Source of the DNA: Dyadobacter sp. MSC1_007
GTDB lineage: Bacteria > Bacteroidota > Bacteroidia > Cytophagales > Spirosomataceae
NCBI RefSeq assembly: GCF_023667495.1
Contig: NZ_JAMOZL010000015.1
Span: forward strand, 130,308-194,307
DNA: 64,000 bases
Direction: 5' to 3'
Below, one piece after another: positions 18,067-27,812 of the stretch; position 1 is the stretch's first letter; every line of letters starts with the position of its first letter. The translations under genes and the position numbers were made by a program. The notes beneath the pieces are model-generated. The model worked only from the letters and a program-made list of their open reading frames with translations, did not search any database and was not told the DNA's origin.

Positions 18067-19207
18067 ACAAATCATCGCAGCCCCAATCCCGCTCTGCGAA
18101 CCGAACCTTCGTGGTAATGAAAAAAAATACACGGCCGACGCCATCGACTCCAACTGGCTTTCGGGCGGGAGTTACCTCCGCCTCTTTGAACAAAAGCTTA
18201 CAGAATACACTGGCGCACAGCATGTAATAGGCACCAGCAGCGGCACCACGGCATTGCAAATAGCCCTGATTCTGGCTGGTGTGGAAAAGGGGGACCTGGT
18301 TTTAGTCCCTGGTATGACATTTGTTGCAACGGCCAACGCTGTAAAATACCTTGGTGCCGATCCCATTATTATCGACATAGACCCAGATACCTGGCTAATG
18401 GATAATGCCCTATTACAGGATTTTTTGGTAAACCAAACCTATCAGACAGACCAGGGTTGCATACACAAGGCGAGCAAGCGGCGAATTAAGGCCCTGGTTC
18501 CGGTGCATTTATTGGGGAATGTGTGTGATATGAGTATGCTTTTGCCCATTGCGCAACAGTTTGCAATAACGGTCGTCGAAGATGCTGCATGCTCGCTTGG
18601 CTCGTTTCAGAACGGCCGGCATTCCGGCACTTCCGGACTGGTAGGGACAATGAGTTTCAATAGCAATAAAATCATTACCACGGCAGGTGGCGGCGCTATC
18701 CTGACCAACGACGAAATACTCGCAAAAAGAGCGAGACACCTGATTACGCAGGCCAAAAGCCACCAGACTGAATATTACCACGACGGGATCGGCTTCAATT
18801 ACCGGTTGGTCAATCCGCTCGCCGCAATGGGCGCAGCGCAAATGGAACAGCTCCCAGGATTTGTAAAAACAAAAAAAGAGATTGCCGCTTACTATTTGAG
18901 TAACCTCAGTGATTTGGATGTCGCGTTTCAGGTGATTACGCAGGGAACGGATCCTAACTACTGGCATTTCGCATTGCTAACAGCCAGAAGCAGGGAGATT
19001 ATCGCTGCATTGGCATCTCAAAACATAGAAACGAGGCCATTATGGACGCCATTAAATCTATTGCCGGCATTCCGCGATGACCTGTTTGTCACAAATCACG
19101 ACGTTTCGGCCCGGGTTTCACAACAGGGGCTGATGTTACCCTGCTCCACGTCAATATCCTCCGACCAGTTGGAAAGGGTATGCTCCAACCTTCGGAAGTT
19201 GCTTTGA
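18053..19207 (+). CDS. DegT/DnrJ/EryC1-family sugar aminotransferase
   Basis: A 384-residue fold-type I PLP enzyme. TSSGTTALQIAL binds the phosphate, VEDAACSLGS contains Asp177 that pairs with the PLP nitrogen, and the Schiff-base Lys206 is in SFNSNKIITT. Family members transaminate keto-sugar nucleotides with glutamate, or act as dehydratases when the lysine is lost; here it is present, so amination is expected. Within its operon it could act on the product of the preceding SDR. Confidence 0.9.
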   Translation: MATSEQIIAAPIPLCEPNLRGNEKKYTADAIDSNWLSGGSYLRLFEQKLTEYTGAQHVIGTSSGTTALQIALILAGVEKGDLVLVPGMTFVATANAVKYLGADPIIIDIDPDTWLMDNALLQDFLVNQTYQTDQGCIHKASKRRIKALVPVHLLGNVCDMSMLLPIAQQFAITVVEDAACSLGSFQNGRHSGTSGLVGTMSFNSNKIITTAGGGAILTNDEILAKRARHLITQAKSHQTEYYHDGIGFNYRLVNPLAAMGAAQMEQLPGFVKTKKEIAAYYLSNLSDLDVAFQVITQGTDPNYWHFALLTARSREIIAALASQNIETRPLWTPLNLLPAFRDDLFVTNHDVSARVSQQGLMLPCSTSISSDQLERVCSNLRKLL

Positions 19208-19237
19208 AATGTCTGGCTATTAAACACCGCGACGCCT

Positions 19238-19972
19238 ATGAACATCGAAAGCTTTACGAATCCCTGGCCCGTCAATATCGTCATCATGGCAGGTGGCAAA
19301 GGTACGCGCCTCAAAGAAATTACGTATAACAAGCCAAAAGCGCTTGTCGAAGTGGGCGGCAAGCCGATCATCGCGCATTTGCTGGATCATTTGGCTGCGT
19401 TTGGCATTAAGGAAACCTACATCTCCGTCGGACATCTTTCCAACCAGATTTCAGATTACCTGAGTGCAGGCGACAGCACATGCATGAATCTCCGTTATAT
19501 CAAAGAATCGCTTCCAATGGGCAGTATCGGGGCCTTAACCCTGAAAGCTGATTGGGAGCATGATCACTTTATGGTTATCAACGGCGATATTTTCAGCAAT
19601 TTCAATGTAAATGCTTTTATCTCCGCCTACTTTGCCAAACAAGCCGATATGGCGGTGCTGACGGACGAATGCAGCATTGAAATTTCCTACGGCGTCCTGG
19701 AAGTTGACCAGGACGGCAACATCAACAGTTTCACCGAAAAACCAGAGTACAAGGTGAAAGTCAGCGCCGGGATCTATATTTTTAACAAAAAGGTACTTGC
19801 ACTTCTGCCGCACGCCAAACCAACGGAGGGCTGGCAACTGGTATGCTCTGCGCTTAATGCAGGCTTCAAAGTAAGCGGCATACCTGCTGAGGGGGCTTAC
19901 TGGATCGATATCGGCACTGCGGACACGCTCAGGTATGCTCATGAGGTGGCAACCGCCATGGCGCTCCGGTAA
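19238..19972 (+). CDS. Sugar-1-phosphate nucleotidyltransferase
   Basis: A 244-residue nucleotidyltransferase of the NTP-transferase family. The signature MAGGKGTRLKEIT binds the NTP, followed by NKPKALVEVGGKPI with the conserved lysine, and VINGDIF with the metal-binding Asp. It couples a hexose- or heptose-1-phosphate to an NTP, giving the activated donor for the operon's transferase. Its size without a left-handed helix domain matches RmlA-short/HddC-like proteins. It ends the four-gene sugar operon; a T-rich stretch follows near 19990-20010. Confidence 0.88.
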   Translation: MNIESFTNPWPVNIVIMAGGKGTRLKEITYNKPKALVEVGGKPIIAHLLDHLAAFGIKETYISVGHLSNQISDYLSAGDSTCMNLRYIKESLPMGSIGALTLKADWEHDHFMVINGDIFSNFNVNAFISAYFAKQADMAVLTDECSIEISYGVLEVDQDGNINSFTEKPEYKVKVSAGIYIFNKKVLALLPHAKPTEGWQLVCSALNAGFKVSGIPAEGAYWIDIGTADTLRYAHEVATAMALR

Positions 19973-20073
19973 ATGCTTGGCATACGTTTTTGATTTTTTT
20001 TTCATCAAGATTAAAAAAAGATTAAACTTCAACAGCTCTTTTTGATCTAACCGGCTCACCTTCAACCAAACCT

Positions 20074-20096
20074 ATAATCACAATGCCTGTGATTAT
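20074..20096 (+). promoter_or_regulatory. Perfect inverted repeat in the leader of the TonB-type receptor gene
   Basis: ATAATCACA (20074-20082) and TGTGATTAT (20088-20096) are perfect inverse copies around ATGCC. The element ends 12 bases before the receptor ATG. It could be an operator for a dimeric regulator (the half-site TGTGA recalls CRP-type sites) or an mRNA hairpin that limits translation. Confidence 0.45.
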
Positions 20097-20108
20097 GGCA
20101 ATGCCGTC

Positions 20109-22514
20109 ATGAAAAATCTGTTACTGATACTTTCACTCCTACTGCTACCGGCACTTGAAAGTTTTGCCCAGGAAGAGCCTGCGGCGACATTTCCTATTAC
20201 CGGCAAGCTGGAAGATCCGGATAAAAAGCCTGTTCCATTTGCTAATGTCGCCCTGCTGGCAGCCAAGGATTCCGCACTGATCGGTGGCGGCACTGCCGAT
20301 GAAAACGGCCAGTTTACCATCCCTGCCGAACCGGGAAAATACCTCATCAAAATTACGTTTCTCGCACTGGATGAGAAGATTATCCCCAATGTGATTGTCA
20401 CCAATCAACCTGTTGCTTTGGGCACGATCGCTATGACTACCAACTCACGCTTATTGGAAGAATTGGTGGTACAGGGAGAAAAAAGCCAGATGGACCTGCA
20501 ACTCGACAAACGGGTTTTTAATGTCGGGAAAGATCTCAGCAATATTGGCAGCAATGCTTCCGACATTCTTAACAATATGCCATCGGTGACGGTAGATGTG
20601 GAAGGTAATGTTGCATTGCGAGGCAGCCAGAACGTGCGGATACTGATCGACGGAAAGCAGTCCGGAATGGTGGGGCTTAATCCCGCAGAAGCATTAAGAC
20701 AAATTCCGGGCGATCTCATTGAAAGCATTGAAATTATCACAAACCCGTCTTCCCGTTATGACGCAGAAGGCGAAGTGGGGATATTGAATATTGTGATGAA
20801 GAAAAATATCCGCTATGGCCTCAATGGCTCTTTTACAGGCACTGCGGGTTATCCATCTAATTTCGGAGGTTCATTTAATCTCAATTACCGAAGAAAAAAG
20901 GTTAACCTGATCGCCAATTATGGCTTAATGTACCGTGAAGGGCCAGGGCGCGGGCATTCGCGGCAGGAGTATTCTAGTGCTGACACGAGTTTTGTTTACG
21001 ATCAGACCAACCGCCGCACGAGGTCAGGGCATTCGAACAATGTAATGGTAGGTTTGGATTATTTTATCAACAACTACAATACCCTCACAACCACCCTATC
21101 CTATCGTAACTCTCAAAACAGCAACAACTCGAAACTGGAATACCGGGATTTTGACCTGAACAACACCCTTACGCGCACGGTCACACGCACGGAAGATGAA
21201 ACCGAGCCGAGGACTAATATCGAGGCCGCTTTGAACTATAAAAAGACATTCGAACGAAAGGGGCAAAGCCTGTCATTTGATGCGAAATATATCCTTAGCG
21301 ACGAAACCGAGGCTTCAAAATACCACGAGGTCTCAGATAACAGCTCCGTCGATATCCGTCAAAGAGCATTTAACACAGAAGATGAAAAGAACTTCCTGGC
21401 ACAACTCGACTACATTCACCCTTTCAGTAAAGACGGGAAATTAGAAGTTGGCTTAAAAAGCTCCATTCGCACGCTTGACAATGACTTTTCCGTTCACCAA
21501 CAGGATGAGCGGATGGATTGGATCATTCTGCCAGATTATGACAACCGCCTCGCTTATAATGAAAAAATACATGCGGGTTATGTAATGGCCAGCAACCAGT
21601 TCGGAAAGCTATTCGTACAGGCGGGCCTCCGAGGTGAATACTCGGATATTTTGACAGAATTGAAGAAAACTGCGGAAAGAAACCACCGCGAATATTTCAA
21701 CCTGTTTCCGAGTGTGCATTTGTCGTACAAGCTTAAAGACGCGCAGACATTGCAATTGAGTTATAGCTACCGGTTAAGCCGCCCGGGTTTTCGCGACTTG
21801 CTGCCATTCTCCAATTTCAGCGATTCACGCGTTTTCCGTGCGGGTAATCCGTTGCTCAATCCGGAATTTACGCATTCGTTTGAAGCGGGCCACCTGTTGA
21901 ATATGGAAAAAGGTACTTTGCTTTCCAGTATTTATTATCGGCACCGATTGGGCGTGGTTGAGAATATCACGTCGGTTGATTCCACCGGTTTTACCACCAT
22001 TACCCCTATTAATCTCTCGACCGGTGACTCCTATGGTTTTGAATTCAACCTGACCTATGATCCTGCCCCATGGTGGAAGCTAACCGCTAATGCGAACATT
22101 TTCAGGGCTATGAATGAAGGTTTTTATAATGATAAACAATACAAAAGCGACACTTACTCGTGGACAAGCCGGCTTTCGTCCAGGGTAACTTTATTTGATG
22201 CGGTTGATTTCCAGACCTCTTTCAACTACCGCGCGCCACGTCGCACGACGCAGGGCAGGGACCTCTCTATTTATTTCATTGATCTTGGCTTATCAAAAGA
22301 CATTCTCAAAGGACGCGGCACCATTACGGCCAGCGTACGCGACCTGCTGAATTCACAAAAAAGAAGGAGTATAGTCGAAAACGCGGGATATTATTCAAGT
22401 TCTGTGTTCCAATGGCGCCCACGGCAGTTCCTGGTCACATTCGCCTACCGTTTGAATAGGTCCAAAGAGAAACAAAATTTCGATAAGCAAGGCGACAATG
22501 GGGATGAAGACTGA
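20109..22514 (+). CDS. TonB-dependent receptor-like outer-membrane protein
   Basis: An 801-residue outer-membrane protein. The signal peptide ends at SFAQ. Residues about 30-110 form a carboxypeptidase-regulatory-like beta-sandwich, about 125-220 a plug domain (ILIDGKQSGMVG and SIEIITNPSSRYDAEG), and the remainder a beta-barrel of the OMP_b-brl_3 type. This architecture is typical of Bacteroidota receptors without a SusD partner, and none is adjacent. The cargo is unknown; siderophores, peptides or cobalamin-like compounds are possible. Confidence 0.87.
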   Translation: MKNLLLILSLLLLPALESFAQEEPAATFPITGKLEDPDKKPVPFANVALLAAKDSALIGGGTADENGQFTIPAEPGKYLIKITFLALDEKIIPNVIVTNQPVALGTIAMTTNSRLLEELVVQGEKSQMDLQLDKRVFNVGKDLSNIGSNASDILNNMPSVTVDVEGNVALRGSQNVRILIDGKQSGMVGLNPAEALRQIPGDLIESIEIITNPSSRYDAEGEVGILNIVMKKNIRYGLNGSFTGTAGYPSNFGGSFNLNYRRKKVNLIANYGLMYREGPGRGHSRQEYSSADTSFVYDQTNRRTRSGHSNNVMVGLDYFINNYNTLTTTLSYRNSQNSNNSKLEYRDFDLNNTLTRTVTRTEDETEPRTNIEAALNYKKTFERKGQSLSFDAKYILSDETEASKYHEVSDNSSVDIRQRAFNTEDEKNFLAQLDYIHPFSKDGKLEVGLKSSIRTLDNDFSVHQQDERMDWIILPDYDNRLAYNEKIHAGYVMASNQFGKLFVQAGLRGEYSDILTELKKTAERNHREYFNLFPSVHLSYKLKDAQTLQLSYSYRLSRPGFRDLLPFSNFSDSRVFRAGNPLLNPEFTHSFEAGHLLNMEKGTLLSSIYYRHRLGVVENITSVDSTGFTTITPINLSTGDSYGFEFNLTYDPAPWWKLTANANIFRAMNEGFYNDKQYKSDTYSWTSRLSSRVTLFDAVDFQTSFNYRAPRRTTQGRDLSIYFIDLGLSKDILKGRGTITASVRDLLNSQKRRSIVENAGYYSSSVFQWRPRQFLVTFAYRLNRSKEKQNFDKQGDNGDED

Positions 22515-22564
22515 ATGTCGGTTTGAAACCACTACCTTTGCAGCCAAACCTCGTTATTTGAATA

Positions 22565-23404
22565 ATGCTATTTATAGGAAAATATAACCACCTGACGATC
22601 GAGCGGGTAACAAGTGTCGGGATGTTCCTGAGTGATGTAGAGGGCGAAGAGGTCCTGCTGCCAAACCAATATATCACGGACGAAATGCAGGTGGGCGACA
22701 CCATCAAGGTATTCGTTTATCTGGACTCGGAAGACCGGCCCGTAGCGACCACACAAACTCCCAGGATTGTCCGCAACGAATTCGCTTATCTGATCGTGAA
22801 AGATGTGTCAGAATATGGCGCATTTATGGATTGGGGGCTTATCAAGGATCTTTTTGTCCCGTTTCGCGAGCAAAGCAAGCCGATGGAGATCGGGGAAGGT
22901 TATGTTGTATTTCTCTATTTAGATCAAAAAAGCTCACGCCTTCTTGCTTCTTCCAAAATCGATAAGTTCCTGGAAAGCGAGCGTCTCACAGTTGCTGAGG
23001 GCGACGAGGTGGATCTGCTAGTCTGGCAAAAAACTGACCTTGGCTATAATGTGGTGGTAAACCAATATCACAAAGGCCTGCTTTACGCGAATGAGGTATT
23101 TCGTGAATTGAATATCGGGGATTCGCTGAAAGGCTATGTCAAGAAGATCAGGGAAGAAAATAAGCTCGATATTAGCCTGCAAAAGACTGGTTACGAGGTT
23201 GTTGAACCTTCCGCCCAGGAGATACTGGATGAATTGAAAAAAGAAAATGGCTTCCTGCCTCTTTCGGACAGTTCGTCTCCAGAGGATATTTATAAGCGAT
23301 TAAAAATCAGCAAGAAAGTATTCAAAAAGGCGATCGGCGGCTTGTATAAACAAGGAATCATCAAAATCGCTGACGACGGTATTTATCTCGTCAATGAGGA
23401 TTAA
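22565..23404 (+). CDS. cvfB: CvfB-family S1 RNA-binding protein
   Basis: A 279-residue protein built from three S1/OB-like beta-barrel modules (residues about 1-60, 70-130 and 140-205) and a C-terminal winged-helix segment (about 225-279, with KKVFKKAIGGLYKQGII). This is the CvfB arrangement. CvfB binds RNA and affects expression of virulence or stress genes in Staphylococcus; here only RNA binding can be inferred. TACCTTTG at 22533-22540 is a candidate -7 box. A strong bidirectional terminator follows. Confidence 0.87.
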   Translation: MLFIGKYNHLTIERVTSVGMFLSDVEGEEVLLPNQYITDEMQVGDTIKVFVYLDSEDRPVATTQTPRIVRNEFAYLIVKDVSEYGAFMDWGLIKDLFVPFREQSKPMEIGEGYVVFLYLDQKSSRLLASSKIDKFLESERLTVAEGDEVDLLVWQKTDLGYNVVVNQYHKGLLYANEVFRELNIGDSLKGYVKKIREENKLDISLQKTGYEVVEPSAQEILDELKKENGFLPLSDSSSPEDIYKRLKISKKVFKKAIGGLYKQGIIKIADDGIYLVNED

Positions 23405-23405
23405 G

Positions 23406-23442
23406 AACGAAAAAAGCCTGCTCATCGCAGGCTTTTTTCGTT
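23406..23442. terminator. Bidirectional terminator between cvfB and the amidohydrolase gene
   Basis: A perfect 16-bp stem, AACGAAAAAAGCCTGC (23406-23421) with its exact inverse (23427-23442), surrounds TCATC. Ts end the stem on both strands. It sits between two converging genes, so it can stop transcription from both. Confidence 0.92.
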
Positions 23443-23446
23443 GAAC

Positions 23447-24751
23447 TTATTTGCTTCCGTATTTCAATTTATATTTCTCATACAGCCGTTTTTGCTTATC
23501 ATCGAGGCTAACTTTCCCGCCTCTGATAAATACCATTTTAACGACATTGCCCCGCATATCCAGAATATCGCCTTCAGATACCAACAAAGACGCCTGTTTT
23601 CCTTTTTCAAGCGTTCCTACAAGCTGATCAGCACCGATTATTTCCGCAGCATTTTTGGTAATGAACTGTAATGCCTCTTCGGGCGTGGCATTGCCGAAGC
23701 CGGATGCAGTCCCCGCGAGAAAACCCAGGTTGCGCGTCCGCCACCATTCGTCGGCATAAGTCACTGCAACCTTTACACCGGCCTTATGAAGTATTCCAGG
23801 CAGTTCGTAAGGCAGATAAACGTTCTCATCCACACTCTCAGGCAGCCTGTGCGTGGTACTCAGGATCACCGGCACTTGGTTTTCTTTCAGGAATGCCGCC
23901 ACTTTATGCGCCTCTTCGCCACCTGCAATGACGATCTTCTTCACTCCTGCTTCTTTTGCAAACTGGATAGCTTCAATAATATCCTTGGCATAAGTGGCCC
24001 TGATATAAAGATTTGCAGCGCCGGTAAAAAGCGGCTTCATTGCAGCCAGACGAAGGTTAACCGGACTCGGCTCGGCGATCTCCGCATATGCTTTTGCTTC
24101 CGAAAAAGTCAGCTTGAAAAGATCAATGATTTCCTGGCGCTTCTCATTCCTTTTAACGGAATATGTAAAATCCTCATTATTGAAAGTACCAGCCAGAAAT
24201 GGCGGCCAGCTAAGCCAGATCCCGTCATCTTTTTTCAGGACAGCATCCTCCCAGTTCCAGCCGTCGCTGTAAAATACGGAAGACGACCCTGAAATCGCGC
24301 CACCTTGCGGTACCGCCTGCGATACCAGGATCCCGTTGCCTCTCAGCGTGGGAATTACTTCTGAATCGGTGTTGTACGCCACGAGCGCGCGCACATGAGG
24401 ATTAATCTCTCCTACTTCATTAAAATCCAGCGTTGCCCTTACTGACGCTATCTCCTGAAGGCCCACGGTCGTATTCAGTGAAATCAGTCCGGGATAAATA
24501 TGCTTGCCCTTCACATCGACGGTTTCTGCCCCTGCCGGAACGGCCACCGACCCAGCTGGCCCAACTCCCGTAATAATGCCTTTGTCGAATCCAATGGCGC
24601 CGTTGGGGATCACCTGGCCATTACCAATGTGGATCGTCGCTCCTGTAAGCACAACGGGCTTCATTTGAGGTGTTGCCGGAGCGGGGTTTTGCGCCTGTAC
24701 CCAGCAAGTGAGGAGCAGCAGAAAACCGGTTATCAGTTTATATTTTTTCAT
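23447..24751 (-). CDS. Exported amidohydrolase-like protein lacking the HxH metal motif
   Basis: A 434-residue protein with a signal peptide (MKKYKLITGF... WVQAQ) and the fold markers of the imidazolonepropionase-like amidohydrolases. These are the beta-sandwich start (VVLTGATIHIGNG), the strand before the barrel (DVKGKHIYPGLI) and the C-terminal GTLEKGKQASLLV. At the site where an active enzyme has DxHxH it reads LISLNTTVG, so both metal-binding histidines are absent. EEAHKV is the only ligand-like position. It is probably a non-catalytic partner of the larger protein encoded 31 bases upstream on the same strand. Confidence 0.8.
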   Translation of the reverse strand: MKKYKLITGFLLLLTCWVQAQNPAPATPQMKPVVLTGATIHIGNGQVIPNGAIGFDKGIITGVGPAGSVAVPAGAETVDVKGKHIYPGLISLNTTVGLQEIASVRATLDFNEVGEINPHVRALVAYNTDSEVIPTLRGNGILVSQAVPQGGAISGSSSVFYSDGWNWEDAVLKKDDGIWLSWPPFLAGTFNNEDFTYSVKRNEKRQEIIDLFKLTFSEAKAYAEIAEPSPVNLRLAAMKPLFTGAANLYIRATYAKDIIEAIQFAKEAGVKKIVIAGGEEAHKVAAFLKENQVPVILSTTHRLPESVDENVYLPYELPGILHKAGVKVAVTYADEWWRTRNLGFLAGTASGFGNATPEEALQFITKNAAEIIGADQLVGTLEKGKQASLLVSEGDILDMRGNVVKMVFIRGGKVSLDDKQKRLYEKYKLKYGSK

Positions 24752-24782
24752 TTTTGTCCAAATTAAAATCTTGAAACAGCAT

Positions 24783-27700
24783 TTACTTCACCTCTTCATG
24801 TTCTGCGTGAACACCCAAAACATCCTCGCAATGCCACATACGGGGCTTTGTAGCTTCCGGCTTTTGTGTTGGTTTGCCTTCTGCCTTATCACCTAGCATC
24901 TTCTGGATCAGTCTTTCCCGCTCCACCAACATGGATTTCTGCTTTTCCTCATCTTTTTTACGATCAAAATAGATCGCTCCCTCTACCATGGTGAATTCCG
25001 GGCGGGCATACACCGAAAGCGGGCTTGTGTTCCAAAGTACCAGATCGGCGTCTTTGCCAGCTTTAACACTTCCCATTCGTTCGTCCACGTGCAATAACTT
25101 CGCGGGGTTCAATGTCACCATTTTCCAGGCTTCTTCTTCCGGTACTCCGCCATATTCGACCGTTTTGGCAGCTTCCTGGTTCAATCTTCTGGCCATTTCG
25201 GCGTCGTCGGAGTTAATGGCTACGGTCACTCCTTCGTGGTACATCAGGGCCGCATTGTATGGAATTGCCTCTTTCACCTCCATTTTGTATGCCCACCAAT
25301 CGGCAAACGTGGAACCGCCGATGCCTCTTTTTTGCATGCCGTCGGCGAGTTTATACCCTTCCAGGATGTGGGTAAATGTGTTGATCTTGAATTTCAATGA
25401 GTCGGCCACGTGCATCAGCATATTAATCTCCGACTGCACGTAGGAATGGCATGTGATATAGCGCTCGTTGGCCAGTATCTCCGCCAATGCGTCGAGTTCG
25501 ATATCGCGTCGTGGCGGCGCTATGTTTTGCTTTTTAGAATTTGCGTTGTAGGTCTTCCAGCTTCCCGCATATTCTTTTGCACGCAGGAAATGGTCAAAAT
25601 AGACCTGCTCCACACCCATTCTCGTTTGCGGAAACCGGATCCTCGCAACGTCTCCCCAATTGGATTGCTTTACATTTTCTCCTAATGCAAATTTGATGGT
25701 CTTCACTTCTGGAATCAGCATTTCAGCCTGGCTGGCGCCCCATTTTAGTTTGATCAGCGCACTTTGCCCGCCGATCGAATTGGCAGATCCGTGAAGCAGG
25801 TGAGAAGCTGTCACACCTCCTGCCAACTGGCGGTAAATATTAATATCATCCGGATTGATTACGTCTGCCATTCGCACCTCGGCAGAACTGGACTGTCCGC
25901 CTTCGTTGATCGTGAAAAGGGCAATATGCGAATGCTCGTCGATAATGCCGCTGGTAAGGTGCTTACCTGTTCCATCGATTGTCCTCGCACCCGAAGGCGC
26001 TGTCAGCGATTTCCCTATTTTGCTTATTTTTCCGTTCTGGACGATTACATCAGTGTTTTGCAGGATACCTTCCTTTTCATTCGTCCATATCGTCGCGTTT
26101 TTAATCAGGATTGTTTCACGGGTTGGTAAAGTCTCATTACCATAACCTACAAACGGATATAAAACAGGCCCCACTTCCTTGATTTTGGCGGTTGTCGTGT
26201 CGGCTGCCGCGACGGTGGTGTTCTTTTCAGTCAATATGGCCGTCCAGGGGACAACGGAGCCATTCGGTAATACACCTTCTCCTGCCAGGCCGTTACCGCT
26301 AAGCCAACCCGTCAGCCTTGTAGTCCCGCCTGCGCTTTTATCCGCCTGGTAGGTCAGCGTCAGCAATGTATTGGACAATATTACTTTTGGAGTAATTTTG
26401 ATAGAATCCTGGATAACAACCTTATATTCAGGCTTTGCTGGTGTGCCGGTAATCTGCAACTTCCCGGCTGGCTGGTTGTTTACCGACAAGTTATAAGTTC
26501 CTCTGATGTCCGGTGCATCCAATGGGGCCAGAATAAACTTCTTGCCCTGTATCCAGTTCTCGTGGATCACATTGTCCTTCGAGAAAAGGTCTGCCGACGT
26601 GATGATGAAATTGGCCAGCATTCCCGGTTTCAGGCTTCCTATTTGGTCATTAGCCTTAATCACCGTTGCCGGAAGGGTTGTCAGCGCTTCCAGTGCTTTT
26701 TCCTTAGGCAAACCGTTTTCAATGGCAGTTCTGAGATTCTTCCAAAAATCTGCTTTATTTTTCAGGCCTGAGGTCGTTAATGCAAATGGTATGGCCGCTT
26801 TGGCTACTTCCGAAGCATTGCGGGGCGCCAGTTCCCAGTGTTTCAGCTGGGTCATGGTCACCACATCTGCGTCCCAGGGGTCGGATACATCATATGCGTC
26901 CGGGAAAACCAGTGGGAGCACCAGCGTCGCTTTACTTTCCTTTATCTCCTTAATTCTTTGGTATTCGTCGCCTCCGCCTCTGATAATATACTGGATCCCG
27001 AACTCGTCCCCTATTTTGTCGGCGCGCAGGACGCTGTACTTATCGTTGGTTTCAAAAAATGAGGGTAATCCTTTAATCTGGTTAAATGCTTCCAGCGAGA
27101 GGTTCGCTTCCTTCTTTTTGCCTCCTTTCGCATACCAATCAGCATCATAGTAGTTTTGCCTCAACAAAGCCACCACGCCCATAGTCGATGAAGGATAGGT
27201 TTGCGAAGAAGATCCTTTGCTGAAAGAGAAATGGGCCGAGGCTTTGCTGATGAGCAATGCCTTGTTAGCCGGCTCGTCGGTGAGTGTCAGCAGCGCACCG
27301 CTCCCCCGAACGATCCCGTCATGCGCGTGGGCGAGTACAGTCCCGAAGCCGATTTTCCTCAAATCCGCAGCCTTTTTGGTATCCGGTGTAAACAATATGC
27401 TGGCATCCGTCTCCGGTTGGACCGCCTGGTTCCAGCCAAATGCGCCCTTTTTGTTGGATTCCAATTGCGGGGTTTGCCGACCCGGTGCATTCTGCCCTCT
27501 CCTCACCTCGGGCATCCCGTAGTCAGAATCCAGCTCGATCAGCGATGCGTAAATAAATTTCCCCTTCAAATCGATCGTAACCGTTCCTGCCGGAATTTTC
27601 ACCTGCTTGCCCGTTTCACGGATAATGCCGTCTTCAATAAGCATTGTCGCGTTTTCAGTGGTAGTTTTAGGGTCGACCACAATTGTCGCATTCGTGAATG

Positions 27701-27812
27701 CATACCGTCCCGGTCTTTCATCATAGGCCCCGTTCCTGGGGAATGTCTCCTGTGCCTGGCAATGAATGGCAAGCACCATACAGCCTAGTATTGTTGATAA
27801 TCGTTTAAACAT
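24783..27812 (-). CDS. Double amidohydrolase: degenerate N-terminal and intact C-terminal barrel
   Basis: From the ATG at 27812 this is a 1009-residue protein with a signal peptide (MFKRLSTILG... CQAQ); the 66 codons further upstream look non-coding. Residues about 20-450 are one amidohydrolase unit whose metal site reads SLIELDSDYG, without HxH. A linker domain follows (about 450-610). A second unit starts near 615 and keeps the full set: DEHSH, ITCHSY, FTHILE and NSDDAE. It should be an exported metal-dependent hydrolase of the imidazolonepropionase/dipeptidase type. Its neighbour is a second degenerate paralogue. Confidence 0.85.
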   Translation of the reverse strand: MFKRLSTILGCMVLAIHCQAQETFPRNGAYDERPGRYAFTNATIVVDPKTTTENATMLIEDGIIRETGKQVKIPAGTVTIDLKGKFIYASLIELDSDYGMPEVRRGQNAPGRQTPQLESNKKGAFGWNQAVQPETDASILFTPDTKKAADLRKIGFGTVLAHAHDGIVRGSGALLTLTDEPANKALLISKASAHFSFSKGSSSQTYPSSTMGVVALLRQNYYDADWYAKGGKKKEANLSLEAFNQIKGLPSFFETNDKYSVLRADKIGDEFGIQYIIRGGGDEYQRIKEIKESKATLVLPLVFPDAYDVSDPWDADVVTMTQLKHWELAPRNASEVAKAAIPFALTTSGLKNKADFWKNLRTAIENGLPKEKALEALTTLPATVIKANDQIGSLKPGMLANFIITSADLFSKDNVIHENWIQGKKFILAPLDAPDIRGTYNLSVNNQPAGKLQITGTPAKPEYKVVIQDSIKITPKVILSNTLLTLTYQADKSAGGTTRLTGWLSGNGLAGEGVLPNGSVVPWTAILTEKNTTVAAADTTTAKIKEVGPVLYPFVGYGNETLPTRETILIKNATIWTNEKEGILQNTDVIVQNGKISKIGKSLTAPSGARTIDGTGKHLTSGIIDEHSHIALFTINEGGQSSSAEVRMADVINPDDINIYRQLAGGVTASHLLHGSANSIGGQSALIKLKWGASQAEMLIPEVKTIKFALGENVKQSNWGDVARIRFPQTRMGVEQVYFDHFLRAKEYAGSWKTYNANSKKQNIAPPRRDIELDALAEILANERYITCHSYVQSEINMLMHVADSLKFKINTFTHILEGYKLADGMQKRGIGGSTFADWWAYKMEVKEAIPYNAALMYHEGVTVAINSDDAEMARRLNQEAAKTVEYGGVPEEEAWKMVTLNPAKLLHVDERMGSVKAGKDADLVLWNTSPLSVYARPEFTMVEGAIYFDRKKDEEKQKSMLVERERLIQKMLGDKAEGKPTQKPEATKPRMWHCEDVLGVHAEHEEVK

